Shown here: in pieces, positions 1-4,240 of the stretch
Layout of the letters: each line of letters opens with the position of its first letter
Numbering within the stretch: the first letter of the stretch is position 1
NCBI GenBank assembly: GCA_043728315.1
Contig: JAYTMT010000339.1
Coordinates: forward strand, 1 to 9,003
Source of the DNA: JAAFIP01 sp043728315
GTDB taxonomy: Bacteria; Pseudomonadota; Gammaproteobacteria; Burkholderiales; Burkholderiaceae_C
Direction of reading: 5' to 3'
Length of the DNA stretch: 9,003 nt
The notes under the pieces: generated by a model
Told to the model about the DNA's origin: nothing
The model's database searches: none
The model's input: only the letters and a program-made list of their open reading frames with translations
Position numbers and translations under genes: made by a program

Positions 1-171
1 CAGCGCACCGCCGTGCACACGCTGCAGCAGGCCGTGGGCTGCCAGCTCGCGCAGGTCGCGGCGAATGGTGTCTTCAGTGGCTTGCAGCGCCACGCTCAGC
101 TCTTTGGCCAGCACTTGGCCGTGGGCGGCCAGTTGGGCCAATATGTGGTGTTTGCGTTGCGAAGTGAGCAT
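1..171 (-). CDS. DeoR-family transcriptional regulator, N-terminal part (runs off the left edge)
   Basis: The minus strand from an ATG at 171-169 encodes 57 residues with no stop before the window edge. They form the winged helix-turn-helix typical of DeoR regulators: an opening helix with SQRKHHILAQL (residues 4-14), then VLAKELSVALQATEDTIRRD (20-39) as the helix-turn-helix with the family's TIRRDLREL recognition helix, then the wing motif LLQRVHGGAL (48-57). Family members normally go on to a sugar-phosphate or nucleoside-type effector domain, which lies outside this window, so the ligand cannot be named. The gene is divergent from the DUF4406-like gene at 322 and shares its 150-bp control region, so it probably regulates itself and that neighbour (inference). 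No Shine-Dalgarno sequence precedes the ATG; a TACAAT box lies so close that the mRNA may be leaderless. Confidence 0.88.
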   Translation of the reverse strand, partial: MLTSQRKHHILAQLAAHGQVLAKELSVALQATEDTIRRDLRELAAHGLLQRVHGGAL

Positions 172-177
172 GGGGCA

Positions 178-183
178 ATTGTA
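178..183 (-). promoter_or_regulatory. Candidate -10 box of the deoR-like gene
   Basis: Read on the minus strand, 183 to 178 is TACAAT, one mismatch from consensus. It ends 6 bases before the ATG at 171, so transcription would start at or next to the A of the start codon. A convincing -35 box is not visible; the expected place falls beside the 202-227 palindrome, which fits a promoter controlled by a factor bound there. Confidence 0.35.
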
Positions 184-201
184 GGCTTATGTGCGTGTAT
201 G

Positions 202-227
202 TGCGTATATTTACGTGAATATACGCA
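202..227. promoter_or_regulatory. 26-bp near-perfect palindrome, probable operator between divergent genes
   Basis: The left half TGCGTATATTTAC (202-214) pairs with the right half GTGAATATACGCA (215-227) at 12 of 13 positions; the only mismatch is 212/217. A second perfect palindrome, GCAATATTGC, overlaps its right edge at 225-234. Related half-sites lie nearby: GCGTGTAT at 193-200 and GCGTAAAT at 266-273. TATGTGCGT occurs at both 188-196 and 198-206, exactly 10 bp apart. It sits midway between the DeoR-like gene and the DUF4406-like gene, so a binding site for that DeoR protein is the simplest reading. This is inference from position and symmetry. Confidence 0.6.
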
Positions 228-234
228 ATATTGC

Positions 235-263
235 TTGATAAAAAATAATTTAAGCGATAATTT
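235..263 (+). promoter_or_regulatory. Candidate promoter of the DUF4406-like gene
   Basis: TTGATA (235-240) is a good -35 match and is followed after 17 bp by TAATTT (258-263), a fair -10. An alternative -10, GATAAT at 256-261, has a 15-bp spacer. Transcription would start near 270. The large palindrome lies just upstream, between this promoter and the minus-strand one. Confidence 0.35.
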
Positions 264-268
264 AGGCG
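245..268 (+). repeat. Tandem 12-bp direct repeat in the control region
   Basis: ATAATTTAAGCG (245-256) is followed directly by ATAATTTAGGCG (257-268), 11 of 12 bases identical. The pair overlaps the candidate -10 box of the plus-strand gene. It may be a pair of regulator half-sites on the same face of roughly one helical turn, or a simple duplication. Confidence 0.6.
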
Positions 269-321
269 TAAATACACACATTAATACATGAAATTCTACG
301 AAAGAAGGACTTACGAAACCC

Positions 322-675
322 ATGCTCATCCTAATTGCAGGCCCCTACATGTCGGGCACTGGCGGCGACCCCGCCAAAATCGCGGCCAACCAATCCCGCC
401 TTGAAAGCTATGCGCTGCCGCTGTACGCGCGCGGCCATTTGCCACTGGTGAGCGAGTGGATGGCGCTGCCCATTGTGCATGCAGCGGGCGGCAAAACGCA
501 GGGTGACGCGGTGTTTGAGCAATACCAAACGCCAGTCGCCCAGCGCCTGCTCACCCGCTGCGACGCGGTGCTGCGCATAGCAGGCGCGTCCAAGGGCGCA
601 GACTTGGACGTGGCCACGGCGCGCAAGCTGGGTTTACTGGTGTACGAGTCGTTGGATGATGTACCGTCTGTATAA
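322..675 (+). CDS. DUF4406-like / nucleoside 2-deoxyribosyltransferase-fold protein
   Basis: This 117-residue protein opens with a beta strand and the loop LILIAGPYMSGT (2-13), like the nucleotide-binding AGPY loop of nucleoside 2-deoxyribosyltransferases and the DUF4406 family. The C-terminal half has CDAVLRIAGAS (80-90) and KGADLDVATARKLGLLVYES (91-110), which matches the family pattern of a small-residue turn, S-x-G-A, an acidic residue and then an Ala-rich helix leading to a last strand. In deoxyribosyltransferases the acidic residue is the nucleophilic Glu; here the matching position appears to be Asp96. The substrate is unknown; a nucleotide or modified base is plausible from the fold. 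The ATG at 322 is preceded by AAGGA at 305-309, 12 nt away, so initiation may be modest. It is divergent from the DeoR-type regulator. Assignment to the broad fold is fairly sure; catalytic function is not. Confidence 0.75.
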   Translation: MLILIAGPYMSGTGGDPAKIAANQSRLESYALPLYARGHLPLVSEWMALPIVHAAGGKTQGDAVFEQYQTPVAQRLLTRCDAVLRIAGASKGADLDVATARKLGLLVYESLDDVPSV

Positions 676-703
676 CTGGCAAATTTAAGAAAAATACTGG
701 CAA
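675..703 (+). repeat. Short direct repeat ACTGGCAA at two-turn spacing
   Basis: ACTGGCAA occurs at 675-682 and again at 696-703, 21 bp start to start, right after the stop codon of the DUF4406-like gene and touching the left inverted repeat. The spacing equals about two helical turns. It may be chance or a protein-binding pair at the end of a mobile unit. Confidence 0.4.
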
Positions 704-731
704 TGTCAGCGTCATATGGTCATAGTTTGCT
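703..731 (+). repeat. Left copy of the inverted repeat bracketing the toxin-antitoxin module
   Basis: Its core GTCAGCGTCATATGGTCAT (705-723) is identical to the reverse complement of bases in the right copy; over 703-731 the match is 28 of 29. Weaker similarity continues on both sides: TACTGGCA here against TATGGCAT on the other copy outward, and an AT-rich TTTAATTTTAATAG against ATTTATTTTATAG inward, giving perhaps 50 to 60 bp of imperfect repeat. Confidence 0.85.
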
Positions 732-762
732 TTAATTTTAATAGCAATAAATTTGATAATTA

Positions 763-787
763 GTATTAATACAAAATGACGTACAAT
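763..787 (+). promoter_or_regulatory. Candidate promoter and operator of the toxin-antitoxin operon
   Basis: A perfect 10-bp palindrome GTATTAATAC (763-772) lies just upstream of TACAAT (782-787), a near-consensus -10 box; no clear -35 is seen at 17 bp. The antitoxin is of a ribbon-helix-helix-like type, and such proteins usually repress their own operon by binding a short palindrome over the promoter, so this is the likely autoregulation site (inference). Confidence 0.4.
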
Positions 788-816
788 AATTTTTATTTAC
801 ACGTCTAGGCTTTCCC

Positions 817-1068
817 ATGCACACCAAACTCACCCTCAGGCTTGACGATGGCCTTATCTCTGGGGCTAAGCTTTATGCCGCGCAGCAGGGGCGCTCGCTG
901 TCGGATTTGGTGGCGGCCTATTTCAGCGCCTTGGGCGATAAGTCGCCCGCACCTGCGCGCGCAGCGCCTTCTCGCGCCTCTAAAACTGACCAACTGGTGG
1001 GAGCCTTGGCTGGGAGCGGGCTGCAGGAGGCGGATTACAAGCGGCACTTGGAAGACAAATACCAATGA
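817..1068 (+). CDS. Antitoxin of a VapBC-like module (DUF6364 / ribbon-helix-helix type)
   Basis: The 83-residue product opens with TKLTLRLDDGLISGAKLYAA (3-22), followed by QQGRSLSDLVAAYFSAL (23-39). The strand-helix-helix layout, with a basic/polar strand and a conserved S-L-S-x-L-V helix, is that of DUF6364-type antitoxins paired with PIN toxins. A flexible Ala/Pro-rich linker (45-58) leads to an acidic-basic tail (ADYKRHLEDKYQ, 72-83), the part expected to wrap the toxin. The ATG at 817 has only a weak TAGG (806-809) upstream; no better in-frame start is seen. Its last codons overlap the toxin start by ATGA, so toxin translation is probably coupled to antitoxin translation. The protein would neutralise the toxin and, bound to it, repress the operon (family knowledge). 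Confidence 0.85.
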   Translation: MHTKLTLRLDDGLISGAKLYAAQQGRSLSDLVAAYFSALGDKSPAPARAAPSRASKTDQLVGALAGSGLQEADYKRHLEDKYQ

Positions 1069-1496
1069 CGCGCAGTGCTGCGCCCGTGCTGCTAGAGACC
1101 AATGTTGTGCTGGATGTGCTGCTCAGCCGCGAGGCCTTTGTGCAGGACGGGCGCGCTATTTTTGAGCAAATAGAGCGCGGGGAATTAAGCGCTTTTGTTT
1201 GTGCCACCACGGTCACCACCATCGATTATTTGGCCAGCAAGGCGCTAGGAGCACCCGCTGCGCGCAAACTACTGGCACTGCTTTTGGATCTGTGCGAAGT
1301 CGCTCCTGTAACCCGCGCCGTATTGAGCGATGCCATCAAAAGCCCTTTGGGCGATTTTGAGGATGCCGCGCTATGCCATGCGGCGCTGGGCTGCGGCATA
1401 TCTGCCATCATCACCCGCAATGGCAAGGATTTTCGCGGCAGCGGCTTGCAAATTTATTCACCCAGAGAGTGGTTGCTAGCGCAAGGTGCGGCGTAA
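1065..1496 (+). CDS. PIN-domain ribonuclease toxin of a VapBC-like module
   Basis: The 143-residue product is a single PIN domain (about 7-125). The first motif reads VLLETNVVLDVLLSRE (8-23), the helix region has TTIDYLASKAL (51-61), and the C-terminal acidic cluster is GDFEDAALCHAA (96-107), followed by AIITRNGKDF (114-123), all as in PIN_3-type toxins. PIN toxins cleave RNA using Mg2+ or Mn2+ held by clustered acidic residues. Here the first of these, nearly always Asp (L-D-T-N), is Glu11, read from the codon GAG; the remaining acids Asp97, Glu99, Asp100 and Asp122 are present. The gene overlaps its antitoxin by 4 bp. The RNA target cannot be predicted. It is full length for the family, so it is intact, although the Glu might lower or alter activity. 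Confidence 0.87.
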   Translation: MTRSAAPVLLETNVVLDVLLSREAFVQDGRAIFEQIERGELSAFVCATTVTTIDYLASKALGAPAARKLLALLLDLCEVAPVTRAVLSDAIKSPLGDFEDAALCHAALGCGISAIITRNGKDFRGSGLQIYSPREWLLAQGAA

Positions 1497-1526
1497 CATT
1501 GAACCAATAAAAACTATAAAATAAAT

Positions 1527-1555
1527 AGCAAACAATGACCATATGACGCTGACAT
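1527..1555 (-). repeat. Right copy of the inverted repeat bracketing the toxin-antitoxin module
   Basis: The plus strand holds ATGACCATATGACGCTGAC (1535-1553), the reverse complement of the left core; over 29 bases only one position differs from the copy at 703-731. It lies 30 bp beyond the toxin stop codon. The rest of the gap to ubiE (1556-1667) shows a possible -35 (TTGAAA, 1591-1596) but no convincing -10, so the ubiE promoter is not resolved. Confidence 0.85.
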
Positions 1556-1667
1556 ATGCCATATTTTCAGCAAATCCCCCACACAAAGCCTTGAAAAACA
1601 CCCGATTGCCCTGATTTTGCAAGGGGTAATAGCTGTGCGCGGCAGGCAAGCAGATAGCATTCACTTT

Positions 1668-2399
1668 ATGAGCAGTACCCATTTTGGATTCCAAACCGTT
1701 GACGAGAGCGCCAAGGCCTCTCGGGTGCGGGGCGTGTTCGATTCTGTGGCATCGAAATACGACGTGATGAATGACCTGATGAGCATGGGGCTGCACCGTG
1801 TGTGGAAGGCTTTCACTGTGCTCACCAGTGGCGTGCGCGAAGGCTCAAAAGTGCTTGATATTGCCGGCGGCACAGGTGATTTGGCGCAGGCGTTTGCCAA
1901 AAAAGCGGGCGCTACGGGTCAAGTGGTGCACACCGATATCAACGAGGCCATGCTACGAACGGGGCGCACACGCCTGCACGATGCGGGGGTACATTTGCCC
2001 ACCATGGTGTGTGATGCCGAAAAGCTGCCCTATGCCAGCAACTATTTTGACATTGTGAGCGTGGCCTTTGGCCTGCGCAACATGACGCACAAAGACGCGG
2101 CGCTCGCTGAGATGTGCCGCGTGCTCAAGCCCGGCGGTAAGTTGCTTGTATTAGAGTTTTCCACAGTAGCCAAGCCGCTGGCCAAAGCCTACGATTGGTA
2201 CAGTTTTAATGTCCTGCCCAAATTGGGGTCATTGGTGGCAGGTGATGCGCAAAGTTACCAGTATTTGGCAGAATCCATCCGTATGCACCCTGACCAAGCC
2301 GCTTTGAAGGCGCTGATGCAAACGAGCGGCTTTGGCCATGTGGATGTACACAACATGACGGGTGGTGTGGTGGCCTTGCATGTGGGTATTAAGTGTTGA
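1668..2399 (+). CDS. ubiE: Ubiquinone/menaquinone C-methyltransferase UbiE
   Basis: UbiE transfers a methyl group from S-adenosylmethionine to the benzoquinol ring of the ubiquinone precursor 2-polyprenyl-6-methoxy-1,4-benzoquinol (and to demethylmenaquinol where menaquinone is made). The 243-residue protein is full length. It shows the family signature YDVMNDLMSMGLHRVWK (31-47), the SAM-binding motif KVLDIAGGTGDLA (61-73), the acidic loop HTDIN (88-92), the adenine-contact region VCDAEKLPY (114-122), and FGLRNMTHKD followed by RVLKPGG (134-157). I place the start at ATG 1668, giving MSSTHFGFQTVDE, which matches how the family begins; a TTG at 1617 would add 17 residues with no homologous look. 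The Shine-Dalgarno is weak. The Tim44-like gene follows after 44 bp and may be cotranscribed. The locus continues with ubiJ and ubiB, other genes of the same pathway. Confidence 0.96.
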   Translation: MSSTHFGFQTVDESAKASRVRGVFDSVASKYDVMNDLMSMGLHRVWKAFTVLTSGVREGSKVLDIAGGTGDLAQAFAKKAGATGQVVHTDINEAMLRTGRTRLHDAGVHLPTMVCDAEKLPYASNYFDIVSVAFGLRNMTHKDAALAEMCRVLKPGGKLLVLEFSTVAKPLAKAYDWYSFNVLPKLGSLVAGDAQSYQYLAESIRMHPDQAALKALMQTSGFGHVDVHNMTGGVVALHVGIKC

Positions 2400-2443
2400 A
2401 GAGTTTCGTTAGGTTTTTTTAATTGTTTTTAACTGGAGGCTTT

Positions 2444-3505
2444 ATGAAAGTCTGGTCCGTAGTGTTAGTGGCAGCGATGATGCTGTTCATTGCCCAAGCC
2501 GACGCTGCAAAGCGCATGGGTGGCGGTAAATCCGTGGGTAAGCAGTCCAACAATGTGACGCAAAGCCAAGCAGCCCCTGCTGGCGGTGCGGCCACTGCGG
2601 CCAAGCCCGCTGCGCCAGCTGCTCCCGCAGCCGCAGCAGCGCCTGCCGCTGCGCCTAAGAAGCCTTGGGGTGCCATGCTTGGCGGTCTGGCCGCTGGCGC
2701 AGGTTTGGCGTATTTGCTCAGCTCCATGGGCATGGGCGGCTTGGCTGGCATGGCCGGCGGCATCATGCAAATCCTCATGTTTGCAGCGCTGGCATTTGCC
2801 GCGTGGATGGCGTTTAAATGGTTCATGAACCGTAAAAACGGCAACCAAAATGGCAACGGCAATATGGGCCAGCAAAACAGCCCCTTCGCCCTACAAGGCG
2901 CTGGAGCAGGCGCAGGCAATGCAGCGCCTAGCTACAACCCCGCCAACGTGGGCAACGATGCTTCCGCCCGCCCTTGGGAGCGCAACAGCATGGCTTTTGA
3001 TGCTACGCCAGCCGCACCTGTAGCTACTGGTGCAGCCACCGGTGGCAGCATGATTGGTTCAGCACTGGGCGCAGGCGCAGCATCCAGCGCAGGCCTGTCG
3101 GGCTCACAGTCTTGGGGCGTGCCTGCCGACTTTGACACCAACGGCTTTTTGGCCTCTGCCAAAGGCAACTTCATTACCTTGCAAGCCGCTTGGGACAAGT
3201 CCGACGTGGGCAGCCTGCGCGCCATGATGACCGATGACATGCTCATCGAAATCAAATCGCAATTGGCTGAACGTGAATCGCACACCGGCAGCGGGGTAAA
3301 CCACACCGAAGTGGCCATGTTAGAAGCCAAGCTCTTGGGCATTGAAGACGTGGGCGCATCGTACATGGCCAGCGTAGAGTTCTCAGGCATGATCAAAGAA
3401 GACCCGGCCACTTCAGCAGAGCCCTTCCGCGAAGTGTGGAACATGACCAAGGCCAAAGTGGGCGGCGGCGGCTGGCTGGTAGCTGGCGTGCAAGCGCTGA
3501 CTTAA
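2444..3505 (+). CDS. Tim44-like domain membrane protein
   Basis: This 353-residue protein starts with a cleavable-looking signal or anchor (residues 1-22: MKVW, hydrophobic VVLVAAMMLFIA, then QADAA). After an Ala/Pro-rich linker (41-72) come one or two hydrophobic, Gly/Met-rich segments (77-107 and 108-128), a Gly/Asn/Gln-rich spacer, and a C-terminal Tim44-like domain (about 228-352) with FLASAKGNFITLQAAWDKSD and a closing FREVWNMTKAKVGGGGWLVA region. Mitochondrial Tim44 uses this fold to bind membrane and translocase; the role of the bacterial protein is not established. Starting at ATG 2444 gives a clear GGAGG (2435-2439) 4 nt upstream and exposes the signal sequence, so an upstream TTG at 2423 is unlikely. 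It sits between ubiE and ubiJ and ends at a strong terminator, so it probably shares a transcript with ubiE. Confidence 0.88.
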   Translation: MKVWSVVLVAAMMLFIAQADAAKRMGGGKSVGKQSNNVTQSQAAPAGGAATAAKPAAPAAPAAAAAPAAAPKKPWGAMLGGLAAGAGLAYLLSSMGMGGLAGMAGGIMQILMFAALAFAAWMAFKWFMNRKNGNQNGNGNMGQQNSPFALQGAGAGAGNAAPSYNPANVGNDASARPWERNSMAFDATPAAPVATGAATGGSMIGSALGAGAASSAGLSGSQSWGVPADFDTNGFLASAKGNFITLQAAWDKSDVGSLRAMMTDDMLIEIKSQLAERESHTGSGVNHTEVAMLEAKLLGIEDVGASYMASVEFSGMIKEDPATSAEPFREVWNMTKAKVGGGGWLVAGVQALT

Positions 3506-3526
3506 ATCTTCGCTAAGCCCCCTTGT

Positions 3527-3550
3527 AAACGCGCCTTTTGGCGCGTTTTT
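3527..3550 (+). terminator. Intrinsic terminator after the Tim44-like gene
   Basis: A perfect 9-bp stem, AAACGCGCC (3527-3535) pairing with GGCGCGTTT (3540-3548), encloses a TTTT loop, and the last T residues run on to 3550. It lies 21 bp after the Tim44-like stop codon and 21 bp before ubiJ, separating ubiE-Tim44 from ubiJ-ubiB. The A-run at its left foot means it could also work on the opposite strand. Confidence 0.88.
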
Positions 3551-3571
3551 CATTCCATAATTGCAAAACCT

Positions 3572-4240
3572 ATGAACACCACGCCGCCTTTGGGCTTTCC
3601 TCCTATTCCCGACTTTTTCAAAGCCGCCATGTCCGAGCCGTTTAAAAAACTGCTTGAGCCGCCTGCTTGGCTTGTTGAGGAGGGCCAACGGCGCATCGTT
3701 TTGTTGCTCAACCACGTGTTGGCGCAAGAAAAACAGGCTACTGAGCGTATTTTTAGGCAAAAAGGACGGGTTGTCAGCGTCAAATGGTCATATTTCACTA
3801 TGCAATTGGTAGCAACTCCAGCGGGGCTGCTCGACCTTGCTCCCACTGGTGCACGCGCTGATTTGGCCCTGACGGTGGAAGAAACATCGCCTTTTGCACT
3901 GGCGCAGGCCGCGCTGGAGGGCAAAAAACCCGCCATACGCATCGAGGGCGATGTGCAATTGGCCGCTGAGGTCAATTGGCTGGTAGACCATTTGCGCTGG
4001 GATGCGGAAGAAGACTTGAGCCGCATCATCGGCGACGCACCCGCCCACACCCTGATGCAGGGCTTGCAGCAGATGGCCAGCGTGCTCAAAGGCTTTGTGG
4101 CCAAAGCCCCGTTTGCCCCAGCAGCCCCCTCTGGCCAAGCCTCAGGCCAAGCTTCTGGCGCTCAAGCTGGCGGTGCCACTACCAGCAGCGCCACTACCTC
4201 CGGTGCAGCGCCCAGCAGCCCTGTATGGGCTAACGCATGA
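3572..4240 (+). CDS. ubiJ: Ubiquinone biosynthesis accessory factor UbiJ (SCP2 domain)
   Basis: UbiJ is a soluble lipid-binding factor that, with UbiK, supports the cytoplasmic Ubi complex where the ring-modifying steps of ubiquinone synthesis take place. The 222-residue product has an SCP2-like domain at about 40-140, with the segments RIVLLLNHVLAQ (41-52), a Trp-bearing strand KWSYFTMQLV (71-80), ADLALTVEETSPFALA (96-111), IRIEGDVQLAAEVNWLVDHL (122-141) and then WDAEEDLSRIIGDAPAHTLM (143-162), which is the typical UbiJ stretch before a helix. A low-complexity Ala/Ser/Gly tail follows (181-218), including a 12-bp repeated unit encoding S-G-Q-A (4130-4153). Assignment rests on the domain and on the position directly before ubiB; the last four bases overlap the ubiB start (ATGA). 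The ATG at 3572 has no recognisable Shine-Dalgarno and lies close behind a terminator, so its promoter must be very short or read-through must supply it. Confidence 0.9.
   Translation: MNTTPPLGFPPIPDFFKAAMSEPFKKLLEPPAWLVEEGQRRIVLLLNHVLAQEKQATERIFRQKGRVVSVKWSYFTMQLVATPAGLLDLAPTGARADLALTVEETSPFALAQAALEGKKPAIRIEGDVQLAAEVNWLVDHLRWDAEEDLSRIIGDAPAHTLMQGLQQMASVLKGFVAKAPFAPAAPSGQASGQASGAQAGGATTSSATTSGAAPSSPVWANA

Larger units (their letters stand above)
703..1555. mobile_element. Possible inverted-repeat-bounded unit carrying a toxin-antitoxin pair
   Basis: Two inverted copies of a repeat (703-731 and 1527-1555) enclose exactly the antitoxin and toxin genes plus their promoter. There is no transposase gene inside, so if mobile it would need a helper in trans. 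Target-site duplications could not be defined because the repeat similarity fades gradually on the outside. The alternative is two independent copies of a dispersed intergenic repeat that happen to flank the module. Confidence 0.3.

Noticed and set aside
13..291. Plus-strand open frame over the left edge
   Set aside because: The minus strand here encodes a clear DeoR helix-turn-helix; the plus-strand product has no domain and runs into AT-rich control DNA.
1617..1667. Upstream TTG start that would extend UbiE by 17 residues
   Set aside because: The ATG at 1668 gives the N-terminus typical of the family; the extra residues look unlike UbiE.
1476..1796. Minus-strand open frame spanning the right inverted repeat and the start of ubiE
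   Set aside because: It is antisense to the ubiE N-terminus and crosses intergenic DNA; no domain or ribosome-binding site supports it.
2419..2919. Minus-strand open frame (166 codons) opposite the Tim44-like gene
   Set aside because: Pro/Ala-rich shadow of the GC-rich linker on the plus strand; no start signal or motif.
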